In this document: piece after piece, positions 8,704 to 15,550 of the stretch
Layout: every line of letters begins with the position of its first letter
How positions within the stretch are numbered: position 1 is the stretch's first letter
Origin: CAYMBL01 sp044225155
Lineage (GTDB): Bacteria > Planctomycetota > Phycisphaerae > UBA1845 > Fen-1342
Direction of reading: 5' to 3'
NCBI GenBank assembly: GCA_044225155.1
Contig: JBGAJB010000030.1
Coordinates: forward strand, 1 to 21,633
Length of the DNA stretch: 21,633 nucleotides
Position numbers and translations under genes: made by a program
Notes under the pieces: model-generated
Database searches by the model: none
The model's input: only the letters and a program-made list of their open reading frames with translations
What the model was told of the DNA's origin: nothing

Positions 8704-9549
8704 TCAGGGTAGTCCGCCGTCGCGTCCGAAACGCTGATGCAGGACGGCGTCATACGGCTCGTCGAGGATGGTAAGCGTTCCAATGAGCGGGAGGTCGATT
8801 TCCTGGCGCAGGACGCGCCCATCCCATGCCACCCACGCCCGCAGGCGATCCGCCTCGAGCCGAAAGACCCGCGCGCCGCCGTCCTCGAAATTCAGGTTTT
8901 CCTCGCGCGTCACGCGGACAAGCAGGGATTCCGTGGACATCTCGTCCGCGTCCGTGAGGGACGAAAGTCCGCCGAGCGGATTGAAAACCTGCATCCGCCA
9001 GCTCTGACCGACGTAGAGGTCGGGAAGCGAATCGAAAGGCTGAAGCGATTGGCCGAAGGAGCGCACGGCGTAGCCCGGTAGCGCGATGTTGCCGCGCTGC
9101 TCACCGACCTGCCAGACGAGGGCAAAGTCACCCGGCTCGAAGTATTCGCCACGCAGTGAGACCTGAAATGGCAAACCATGGACGCTCATCTGCAAGTCGT
9201 CGAGCCGGCGCTCGTGCGTGAGATACCGGATCTTCGACTGAATCCTCAGGATGGAAACCCCGTACGTGCTGAGGAGCGGCAACTTCTGAAGCACCGTCGT
9301 GCTGAGCGACGTGATCGCACCGACGTTCGGCTCGGCCTCAAAGCTGTTCCAGACGTATCCGATGCGCTGGCCGGTCGCGTCAAAGAGCCCCGCCTGCGTC
9401 AGCGTGACCGACCCCGGCTCCAGGTTCAGGGTCGTGGGGCGCGGCGGCTCGGAGGCGAACCATTGGGGGGCGTAGTCGCGCTGGATGAGCGCGATGTTGG
9501 CCGCCAGCATGGCCAGGGTCGAGAGGATTCCGATCCAGCGATTGACCAC
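8704..9549 (-). CDS. Hypothetical anchored protein heading an ABC exporter operon
   Basis: This 281-residue protein is not assigned to a family. It has one N-terminal hydrophobic segment (about residues 5-20, ending near ANIALIQRDY) and a long beta-rich, polar remainder that probably lies outside the cytoplasmic membrane. The start is GTG at 9549, supported by AAGGGAG 4 bases upstream. It is the first gene of the operon with the ATPase (5-base gap) and permease. A role as a periplasmic or membrane-tethered accessory to the exporter is inferred from position only. It is divergent from the LolC/E-like gene. Confidence 0.75.
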   Translation of the reverse strand: MVNRWIGILSTLAMLAANIALIQRDYAPQWFASEPPRPTTLNLEPGSVTLTQAGLFDATGQRIGYVWNSFEAEPNVGAITSLSTTVLQKLPLLSTYGVSILRIQSKIRYLTHERRLDDLQMSVHGLPFQVSLRGEYFEPGDFALVWQVGEQRGNIALPGYAVRSFGQSLQPFDSLPDLYVGQSWRMQVFNPLGGLSSLTDADEMSTESLLVRVTREENLNFEDGGARVFRLEADRLRAWVAWDGRVLRQEIDLPLIGTLTILDEPYDAVLHQRFGRDGGLP

Positions 9550-9669
9550 CGCACTCCCTTCGCCGCTTTCCTAATGGTATTTCGCGCCGGCAAGGGGGGC
9601 AATCGAGGCTTTTCGCTGGAGGTCGCGTCCGTTTTCTCTGAATGGAGCCGCGGCCAGACGTTGGGTGAA

Positions 9670-9693
9670 AACGCGGCCAATTTTCGCCGCGTT
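9670..9693. repeat. Inverted repeat upstream of LolC/E-like gene
   Basis: A perfect 8-base inverted repeat, AACGCGGC-N8-GCCGCGTT, has an AT-rich loop. It lies in the 179-base divergent region, 35 bases before the GTG at 9729. It may be an operator or a leader hairpin. I found no convincing -35/-10 pair for the plus-strand gene. Confidence 0.4.
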
Positions 9694-9728
9694 GCATGCG
9701 GCCATGAACGTGGTAACGTGCAGGCGAC

Positions 9729-11363
9729 GTGTACAAGCTTTTTCTCACCCTGCGTTATCTCTTCAGCCGCCGCATCGCCTATTTCGCCATCGCGGCCGTG
9801 ACGCTCTGCACGGCGATGGTGCTGATCGTGATGTCGGTGATGGGCGGTTTTCTGACGCAGATCAAGCTGAAGGCGCGCGGGATGCTGGGCGACGTGATCG
9901 TCGACAATCGCCGGTATTCCGGCTTCCCGCTCTACGGAGAATTCATCGAAGAAGTGAGCAAGTGGGAAGAGGTCGTGCGCGCCACGCCGGTGATCTACAC
10001 CTTTGGATTGATCCGTTTCTCGCGCACCGGCCAGGATGGAACGGTTCGAATCGTCGGCATCCATCTCAATGAAACCTACGAGGTCAACGGCTTTCACGAC
10101 GGACTTTACTACGAGCGCTTCTATCCGGGGACGACGACGCTCGGTGAGCAACGTCAGCCCGTGATGCGAATGGACATAAGCGCCGGACGCGACTTGCCCG
10201 ACGGGCGTTTCATGCCGGAGTTGGTGCTGCCCCCGGACTACGCCAAAGCCCTCGAAACCGCGCGCGAGCGCGCCAGGAAGAACGGTAAGACGCTGATCGA
10301 TCCGGATACGTGGGACGATCAGGAGAATGTGCTGCGGCGGCAAATCGAGCAACCCCAGATACCCGGCTATTTTGCCGTGGATGACCAACCCAGCGGGTAC
10401 CGCGGCGACCCCAATCCGGGGTTGATCATCGGTCGCGACATTATCGCCATTCGAGAATCCGACGGGCGCTACAAGCGCTCCTACTCCCGCGGTACGCCCG
10501 TCTCGCTCACGCTCTGGGCAAGTTCGATGAGCGGGAACATCGATCCCATTCCAATCAAGCAACCATTCCGATATGCGGACGACTCGCGCACGGGCATCTA
10601 CGACATCGATTCGCAGCATGTCTACTGCGATTTTGAGCTGCTGCAAAAACTCCTGCAGATGAACGCCGGTCCGCGCGTCGATCCTGACGATCCCGACAAA
10701 GTCATCGGTACGGTGCCGGCCCGCTGCTCGCAGATTCAGATGAAGATCAAGCCGGGCGTCAATGCCGAAGCGCTCTGCCGCAAGCTCGAGGACGCGTATC
10801 GCCGGCTGGCGCTCGATGACCGCTTTGACCTCAGTGATTACGAACGCATGCTGGTGGAGGATGTCGAGGCGATGACCTGGGAGCAATCACAGGCGCACAT
10901 CATCGCCCCGGTCGAGAAGGAGCGGCAGCTTGTCACGATCCTGTTCGCGATCATCTCGCTCGTGGCCGTCGCGCTCGTGCTCTGCATTCTCTACATGATC
11001 GTGCTGCAAAAGACGCGCGACATCGGCATCGTGAAAGCGGTCGGCGGTTCGTCGGCCGGCGTGGCAGCGATCTTTGTCTGCTACGGACTCGCCGTGGGCA
11101 TCGTCGGTGCGACGGTCGGGTCGGTGCTCGGCTGCACATTCGTCTGGAAAATCAATGAGGTGCAGGATTGGCTGATCCGCGTCTTCGGATTCCGCGTCTG
11201 GGATTTGAAGGTCTACTCCTTTGATCGCATCCCGAGCGAAGTCGATCCTGCGGACCTGATCGCGGTTGTGCTTTTCGCGGTCTGCTCCGCGACGATCGGC
11301 TCCCTGGCGGCCGCCTGGCGGGCGGGCAATATGCAACCGGTTGAGGCCCTGCGCTTTGAGTAA
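9729..11363 (+). CDS. LolC/LolE-like ABC transporter permease (FtsX family)
   Basis: This 544-residue membrane protein is predicted to work with the ATPase encoded next to it in extracting lipoproteins or other substrates from the inner membrane. One N-terminal helix (about 17-40) is followed by a periplasmic domain of more than 300 residues and three C-terminal helices. The FtsX-type core is visible in MIVLQKTRDIGIVKAVGGSS, and the chain ends AAWRAGNMQPVEALRFE, the usual end of this family. The periplasmic domain is longer than in E. coli LolC/E, which have about 400 residues in all. The start is GTG with a weak ribosome site. There is one permease gene here rather than the LolC plus LolE pair, so it may act as a homodimer, as in LolF-type systems. 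True lipoprotein trafficking is not proven. Confidence 0.85.
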   Translation: MYKLFLTLRYLFSRRIAYFAIAAVTLCTAMVLIVMSVMGGFLTQIKLKARGMLGDVIVDNRRYSGFPLYGEFIEEVSKWEEVVRATPVIYTFGLIRFSRTGQDGTVRIVGIHLNETYEVNGFHDGLYYERFYPGTTTLGEQRQPVMRMDISAGRDLPDGRFMPELVLPPDYAKALETARERARKNGKTLIDPDTWDDQENVLRRQIEQPQIPGYFAVDDQPSGYRGDPNPGLIIGRDIIAIRESDGRYKRSYSRGTPVSLTLWASSMSGNIDPIPIKQPFRYADDSRTGIYDIDSQHVYCDFELLQKLLQMNAGPRVDPDDPDKVIGTVPARCSQIQMKIKPGVNAEALCRKLEDAYRRLALDDRFDLSDYERMLVEDVEAMTWEQSQAHIIAPVEKERQLVTILFAIISLVAVALVLCILYMIVLQKTRDIGIVKAVGGSSAGVAAIFVCYGLAVGIVGATVGSVLGCTFVWKINEVQDWLIRVFGFRVWDLKVYSFDRIPSEVDPADLIAVVLFAVCSATIGSLAAAWRAGNMQPVEALRFE

Positions 11364-12174
11364 CGTCGCATCACTGCCGGCCGCCGTCGTCGACAGCGCG
11401 GGGACCGCCGCGCGCGAGCGAACCGCTGTCGGCCCGCTGCTCCGCGCAGTCGGCGTCGGCAAGCACTACCGCACGGGCTGGGATGTGCTGCATGTGCTGC
11501 GCGATTGCTCGCTGTCGGTCGCCCCGGGTGAATTCGTGGCGATCATGGGCAAGTCCGGCAGCGGCAAGAGCACGCTGCTGCACATTCTGGGCGCGCTCGA
11601 CGTGCCGCAGACCGGCGATGTGTTTTTCGACGGCCAGCCGATTTTTGCTCCGGCCGAGCAGCGGCGCGTGCGCACCGGCATTCTCGATGTCTTTTCCGCG
11701 GCCGAGCGGCGGCGAAACATGCTGCGGCGGCGCGTCTTCGGGTTTGTGTTTCAGTTCTACCACCTGCTGCCCGAGCTGCGCGCGATTGAAAATGTACTGA
11801 TGCCGCTGATGGTGGAGTCGGGTGTCTGGCAATGGCTGAGCGTGCGCCGCAAGGCGCGAGCGGCGGCTGAAGAAATGCTCGATCGCGTCGGATTGGCCGA
11901 GCGCATGCGGCATCGGCCGAACCAGCTCTCCGGTGGCGAGCGACAGCGCGTCGCGCTGGCGCGGGCACTTGTGCACCGGCCGCGCGTGCTGCTGGCGGAT
12001 GAGCCGACCGGCAACAATCTCGACGCCGAAAGCGGCGAAGGGATCATGCAGATTCTCAGTGACCTGCATCGCGATGGCCAGACGATCGTCATGGTGACGC
12101 ACGACGCTTCGCTGGCACGCCGGGCGGACCGGGTGTTGCGGCTGGAGAATGGAAAGCTGGGAACCGGCGAATGA
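11356..12174 (+). CDS. LolD-like ABC transporter ATPase
   Basis: This is the ATPase partner of the preceding permease, 272 residues from a TTG at 11356. GAGG stands 9 bases upstream and the start overlaps the permease stop by 8 bases, implying coupled translation; no ATG fits between that stop and the first conserved residues. Walker A GKSGSGKS is at 65-72, the Q-loop at Q133, LSGGE at 191-195, Walker B VLLADEP at 211-217 and the switch histidine at H249. About 20 extra residues (roughly 97-120) sit between the first sheet and the Q-loop compared with E. coli LolD. The LolD/MacB/FtsE subfamily is clear, and the symbol is withheld because the substrate is unknown. Confidence 0.87.
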   Translation: MSNVASLPAAVVDSAGTAARERTAVGPLLRAVGVGKHYRTGWDVLHVLRDCSLSVAPGEFVAIMGKSGSGKSTLLHILGALDVPQTGDVFFDGQPIFAPAEQRRVRTGILDVFSAAERRRNMLRRRVFGFVFQFYHLLPELRAIENVLMPLMVESGVWQWLSVRRKARAAAEEMLDRVGLAERMRHRPNQLSGGERQRVALARALVHRPRVLLADEPTGNNLDAESGEGIMQILSDLHRDGQTIVMVTHDASLARRADRVLRLENGKLGTGE

Positions 12175-12188
12175 TGAGAGTTCCTTCG

Positions 12189-12282
12189 ATCCGAACCGTA
12201 GCACGTTAGTTAAGGGGGGACATGCTTCGCAGGGGAAGGCGATCTTGGATGTCTCGGCTCCCCCACGGGTTGCGGTTCGGAT
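12189..12282. repeat. Long-range inverted repeat
   Basis: A perfect 10-base pair of arms, ATCCGAACCG (12189-12198) and CGGTTCGGAT (12273-12282), lies 74 bases apart in the 217-base gap between the LolD-like gene and the TIM-barrel gene. I see no clear promoter or terminator in this gap. The arms could close a structured leader, act as spaced protein sites, or be chance. Confidence 0.4.
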
Positions 12283-12391
12283 TGACCATACGGCGAATGG
12301 CCGGCACGAAGTGTTGTACGGGTTGAGAAAACGAGGGTCGGCGGCGGCTCTCTGGAATAACAGCGGAGTGGCGGGGCGAAAGGAACGATTC

Positions 12392-13390
12392 ATGAACGAG
12401 CTACCCAGTGCGGAAGTCACGCGGCGCGAGGCATTGCAACAGGGCGGGCGCGCGGCGCTCGGCGCACTCGCGGCTACTTCGATGATCCCAGCCGCGCTGG
12501 CTGCCTCGCCGCGCGTCGCGATGCCTCCGACAAGGGGGGACGAGATGCCGTTCAAGATTTCGCTGGCCGAGTGGTCGCTGCATCGCGCGCTGTATGACAA
12601 GAAGCTCGACAATCTCGATTTTCCCAAGACCGCCAAGCAGGATTATGGCATCGACGCGGTTGAATACGTCAACACATTCTTCAAGGACAAGGCGAAGGAT
12701 CAGGACTACCTCAAGGAACTGAAGAAACGCTGCGACGATCTCGGCGTGTACAGCAACCTCATCATGTGCGACGGCGAGGGCAATCTCGGCGATCCCGATG
12801 AAAAAGCCCGCACGCAGGCGGTCGAAAACCACTACAAGTGGGTCGAGGCGGCCAAGTTCCTCGGCTGCCGCTGCATCCGCGTGAATGCGGCCAGCGGCGG
12901 GACGTATGACGAACAGATCGAGCGCGCGGCCGATGGCCTGCGGCGCCTCACGGAGTTCGGCGCTTCGCATGGGCTGAACGTGATCGTCGAAAACCACGGC
13001 GGACTTTCGTCCAATGGCCAGTGGCTCGCGGCCGTGATGAAAAAAGTGAATCATCAGCGCTGCGGCACGCTGCCGGATTTCGGCAATTTCTGCCTCGACT
13101 GGAACCGCAGCCAGGACGCGGACGCCTGGTACGACCGCTACAAGGGTGTGAGCGAGATGATGCCGTATGCGAAAGCGGTCAGCGCGAAGAGCCACGAATT
13201 CGACGCCGAAGGCAACGAGACCAAGACCGACTACTTCCGCATGCTGAAGATCGTCGTCGATGCCGGCTATCACGATTACTTGGGCATCGAGTACGAGGGC
13301 GACAAGCTCAGCGAGCCGGACGGCATCCGCGCGACGAAGAAGCTGGTGGAACGCGTCGGGAGGGAGCTGGCGAAGAAACAGAAGCCGTGA
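12392..13390 (+). CDS. Tat-like exported sugar phosphate isomerase/epimerase-type TIM barrel
   Basis: This 332-residue protein of the xylose-isomerase-like AP-endonuclease-2 TIM-barrel superfamily has a twin-arginine-like leader: TRREAL at 10-15, then a weakly hydrophobic stretch ending in AALAA near 38. The barrel keeps the usual metal set: E200 in VENHGG, D229 in LPDFGNF, H268 in KSHEF and E300 in GIEYEG. The start at 12392 has AAGGA 8 bases upstream; the reading frame extends further upstream only through non-conserved sequence. Planctomycetes carry many such exported members linked to carbohydrate use. The substrate and reaction are unknown. It lies 217 bases after the transporter pair and is followed by a strong hairpin, so it is probably monocistronic. 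Confidence 0.88.
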   Translation: MNELPSAEVTRREALQQGGRAALGALAATSMIPAALAASPRVAMPPTRGDEMPFKISLAEWSLHRALYDKKLDNLDFPKTAKQDYGIDAVEYVNTFFKDKAKDQDYLKELKKRCDDLGVYSNLIMCDGEGNLGDPDEKARTQAVENHYKWVEAAKFLGCRCIRVNAASGGTYDEQIERAADGLRRLTEFGASHGLNVIVENHGGLSSNGQWLAAVMKKVNHQRCGTLPDFGNFCLDWNRSQDADAWYDRYKGVSEMMPYAKAVSAKSHEFDAEGNETKTDYFRMLKIVVDAGYHDYLGIEYEGDKLSEPDGIRATKKLVERVGRELAKKQKP

Positions 13391-13417
13391 TTCCGCGCCG
13401 CGCCCGGAGACGGACGA

Positions 13418-13451
13418 CACGAGCAGGCTGAAAGACTTCAACCTGCTCGTG
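13418..13451 (+). terminator. Hairpin terminator after the TIM-barrel gene
   Basis: Perfect 10-base arms CACGAGCAGG and CCTGCTCGTG enclose an inner TGAA/TTCA stem with an AGAC loop, giving a long, nearly continuous hairpin 28 bases after the stop codon. A run of six T begins at 13463, 12 bases past the stem, so it is not a textbook intrinsic terminator. Its position between convergent genes still favours termination. Confidence 0.6.
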
Positions 13452-13457
13452 CCGCTT

Positions 13458-13473
13458 CACGGTTTTTTCCGTG
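13458..13473. terminator. Second small inverted repeat with T6 loop
   Basis: CACGG-TTTTTT-CCGTG follows the first hairpin directly. On the plus strand its T-run may serve as the U-tract of the upstream hairpin. On the minus strand it lies just past the DUF4242 stop. Confidence 0.35.
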
Positions 13474-13490
13474 CACCGGGAGCGCGTCAC

Positions 13491-13796
13491 TCAGGTCTTT
13501 TTGGGCGCAGGCGCCGAGCGCATGTCGGCGCCGGTCACGCGCCGCACCTCCGTGATCGAATCAAACGGTAGATTCACGGCCGCGTGCGCCCGCCGAACGG
13601 CGTCCTCGTCCGCGCCGGCCATGAAACAGAAGGCCTTGCCGGCTTTCAAGTTCACGTGTGCCGCGTGGGCCTGCACGCCGTGATCCGGGCAGACGGCTTC
13701 GAGTGCATCGAATTGCGCGAGGAATTGCTCTTCCGTGAGTTCGCCGATCGGAAAACTGCCTTTGGTCTTGTCATGCGTGTCAATGAAATATTTCAA
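13491..13796 (-). CDS. DUF4242 (SCO4226-like) small protein
   Basis: This 101-residue protein of the DUF4242 type is a small ferredoxin-like fold related to the nickel-binding protein SCO4226. The family pattern is visible in VNLKAGKAFCFMAGADEDAVRRAHAAVNLP followed by SITEV. Histidine-rich HGVQAHAAH at about 39-47 is a possible metal site. The start is TTG at 13796, fixed by a strong AAGGAG (13803-13808) 6 bases away; no ATG fits. It follows the MarR-family gene on the same strand after 140 bases and shares a motif with that gene's promoter, which suggests MarR control. Metal binding here is inferred from the family. Confidence 0.75.
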   Translation of the reverse strand: MKYFIDTHDKTKGSFPIGELTEEQFLAQFDALEAVCPDHGVQAHAAHVNLKAGKAFCFMAGADEDAVRRAHAAVNLPFDSITEVRRVTGADMRSAPAPKKT

Positions 13797-13894
13797 GTTA
13801 GTCTCCTTCGATGTTTGATTTTGTTTCAGAACTGATCCGTCGATTCAACGCGTGGCTTGGCTCCTGACCCTCCCTTCCCGTCGTCATGGACGGC

Positions 13895-13913
13895 ATATAG
13901 TGCTATATACAAC
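13895..13913 (-). promoter_or_regulatory. Candidate MarR operator upstream of DUF4242 gene
   Basis: The dyad ATATAG-TG-CTATAT runs directly into ATATACAAC (13905-13913), a 9-base string repeated exactly in the promoter of the MarR-family gene. The site is AT-rich in a GC-rich setting and contains TATATA-like -10 candidates for the DUF4242 gene. Confidence 0.5.
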
Positions 13914-13936
13914 CAAGTGGAGACGAGAAAACGCCC

Positions 13937-14392
13937 TTAGGCGCGCAGTGCCGCCTCCGTCAGTTTTGGCAATAACTCGCTGGCTGCCGCCAGCTGCCCG
14001 GACGGCATGGCGGCCCGTAATCGTCGCTGGGCGTTTTCCCAAAAGGGACGCGACTTCTCCATCTGGCGGCGACCCGCCGCCGTCATCGATAGGAGTCGGC
14101 AGCGGCGGTCCTCGCCGGCCTCGACACTGATCCAGCGTCGTTGCTGCAAAAGTTTCAGATTTCGGCTCACGGTCGTCTTTTCCGCCGCCATCCGTTCTCC
14201 GAGCTGGCGCTGCGTCATCGGTCCCATGGCGGCAAGCATTTCGAGGATCAGAAGTTGCGTCGTCTCGATTTCCGCCGGCCGCAACTCCTCGTTGTAGAGG
14301 CGCGCCAGCGCCCGTGCGGCCAGCAACACGCGGCCGCAATAACACGGCAAGGCCCGAAAGGCGTCACCGGGAGTGGGCAATTGCTCGCTCAT
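13937..14392 (-). CDS. MarR-family transcriptional regulator
   Basis: This is a 151-residue winged-helix repressor. The reading frame is open to 14500, but I start at ATG 14392 because conserved sequence begins there and a promoter lies immediately upstream. The recognition region MTQRQLGERMAAEKTTVSRNLKLL is the DNA-binding helix-turn-helix (about 58-81), followed by the wing EAGEDRRCRLLSMT. An N-terminal CYC pair (near 18-20) could sense thiol oxidants or metals, as in some MarR proteins. It probably represses itself and the downstream DUF4242 gene through the shared ATATACAAC sites. No ribosome site is evident; the leader is very short. Confidence 0.87.
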   Translation of the reverse strand: MSEQLPTPGDAFRALPCYCGRVLLAARALARLYNEELRPAEIETTQLLILEMLAAMGPMTQRQLGERMAAEKTTVSRNLKLLQQRRWISVEAGEDRRCRLLSMTAAGRRQMEKSRPFWENAQRRLRAAMPSGQLAAASELLPKLTEAALRA

Positions 14393-14427
14393 GTTGGTAG
14401 CATATACAACGAAATGAGATTCGTCAA
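14393..14427 (-). promoter_or_regulatory. Promoter and candidate operator of the MarR-family gene
   Basis: The minus strand reads -35 TTGACG (14422-14427), 17-base spacer, -10 TATGCT (14399-14404), ending just before the ATG at 14392. A dyad GTTG-N10-CAAC (14393-14410) covers the -10 and includes ATATACAAC (14402-14410), as also found upstream of the DUF4242 gene. Autorepression is the simplest reading. Confidence 0.6.
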
Positions 14428-14546
14428 GAGACGGACTTTTTAGTTCGTGTATCTGCCGCGGGCAGCAAGCGCCGGGCGTTGAGCGCAGTCGCAAACTCAA
14501 AGGGGTTCGCTATGCAGCGCGGTTCGGCATGGCGGCACGTTCCGGC

Positions 14547-15341
14547 TTACTGCGGATTCCATCGCGCGCGCAGATAGCGGAAATCCTCGTTGTCCGTCGC
14601 ATCCACATCGAAGACCTGGCGCTCGGCCGTATCGATGGTGCGGCGATCGGTCCAGGTGTGGACCATTGCGTGCCCGTCGGCGAAGCCGATCGTGCCACGG
14701 TTGTAGTGCCAGACTGTGAGGGGGTCGATCCAGCGTTCCTTGTTGAGCCAGAACACCCAGGAATTGATGTTGAAGCCGCGCGGGTCGGATTCTTCGACAA
14801 AGGCGAAGCTGTCGCCTGCGCGGCGCAATTCGGAAAGCCGCTTCAGGATTTTCTGCGTGCCGCCGACGGAGTCCTCGTATCCCTGATCGCCATTGAGGAA
14901 ATTGGTCATGGAATAAGTGCGATATGCGATTCCGCCGCTCTCGGGCTTCGGACCGACGTTTCGCCGATCCGACGGGCAGTGATAGATCTCCTTGGACGTC
15001 GTGTAGCGGAACAGCAGTCCACGCTCGATTCCGCGGACTTCCGCGTCGATCGTCATCTGGGTCTGCGTCTGATACTCGGTCAGATAGGTGCCGTTGATCC
15101 GTTGCGGCCAGTCGACCCAGCCTTCCTTGTCGTTGTACGAGCCGACGATCGCGTCTTTGTTGTCGGCCGCGTATTGCTGCACGCACACGGCGATGGTGCG
15201 CTGATTCGAGAGACACACGGTCTGCCGGGCCTGCTCGCGGGCGTGAGTGAGCGACGGCAGCAGGATGGACATCAGCAGCGCGATGATCGCAACGACGACG
15301 AGTAACTCAATGAGCGTGAACGCACTTCGCGGTTTTGACAT
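14547..15341 (-). CDS. Prepilin-like protein with H-X9-DG motif
   Basis: This 264-residue type II secretion/pilin-like protein has the N-terminus MSKPRSA then FTLIELLVVVAIIALL: a basic leader, prepilin peptidase site, conserved glutamate at +5 and one membrane helix. The residue before the cut is alanine rather than the usual glycine. Near the C-terminus, HYNRGTIGFADGH fits H-X9-DG, the hallmark of the abundant planctomycete DUF1559-type pseudopilins. I start at ATG 15341 because the conserved leader begins there, although the frame is open to 15494. It is 209 bases downstream of the peptidase gene and has its own extended -10, so it is probably a separate unit. Its surface role is unknown. 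Confidence 0.88.
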   Translation of the reverse strand: MSKPRSAFTLIELLVVVAIIALLMSILLPSLTHAREQARQTVCLSNQRTIAVCVQQYAADNKDAIVGSYNDKEGWVDWPQRINGTYLTEYQTQTQMTIDAEVRGIERGLLFRYTTSKEIYHCPSDRRNVGPKPESGGIAYRTYSMTNFLNGDQGYEDSVGGTQKILKRLSELRRAGDSFAFVEESDPRGFNINSWVFWLNKERWIDPLTVWHYNRGTIGFADGHAMVHTWTDRRTIDTAERQVFDVDATDNEDFRYLRARWNPQ

Positions 15342-15384
15342 GGCCCGGCCCCGTGAGTTGCAACTTTGGTCGGTACGGTATGGC

Positions 15385-15399
15385 ATCATAACACGTGTT
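15385..15399 (-). promoter_or_regulatory. Extended -10 promoter with palindrome for the prepilin-like gene
   Basis: The minus strand reads TGTTATGAT (15385-15393), an extended -10 without a clear -35, about 45 bases before the ATG at 15341. A perfect 10-base palindrome AACACGTGTT (15390-15399) overlaps it and could be a regulator site. Confidence 0.4.
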
Positions 15400-15447
15400 C
15401 GCCGCAGGATTCCAGAGCAAACGCCTGGCGCTTGACCGAAACAACGC

Positions 15448-15480
15448 GGCCGGCGCAACGGCTTGCCCGTCGCGCCGGCC
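15448..15480 (-). terminator. GC-rich hairpin downstream of the M56 peptidase gene
   Basis: Perfect 9-base arms GGCCGGCGC and GCGCCGGCC have an inner ACGG/CCGT stem, about 70 bases past the stop at 15551. On the minus strand it is followed by GCGTTGTTTC, only a weak U-tract. It probably separates the BlaI/M56 operon from the prepilin-like gene. Confidence 0.5.
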
Positions 15481-15550
15481 ACCTGGGAGCTCAAGGTCTT
15501 GATGCCGCAGCCAAGCGTCGCCGGCGGCTACCAATCACCGTGGAGAGTCA

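Noticed and set aside
9426..10886. Open frame of 486 codons on the minus strand overlapping the LolC/E-like gene
   Set aside because: It is antisense to a protein with good family signatures and also runs over the start of the neighbouring operon; it has no ribosome site or domain.
12401..13441. Open frame of 346 codons on the minus strand opposite the TIM-barrel gene
   Set aside because: It is antisense to a protein with intact metal-site residues; no independent support.
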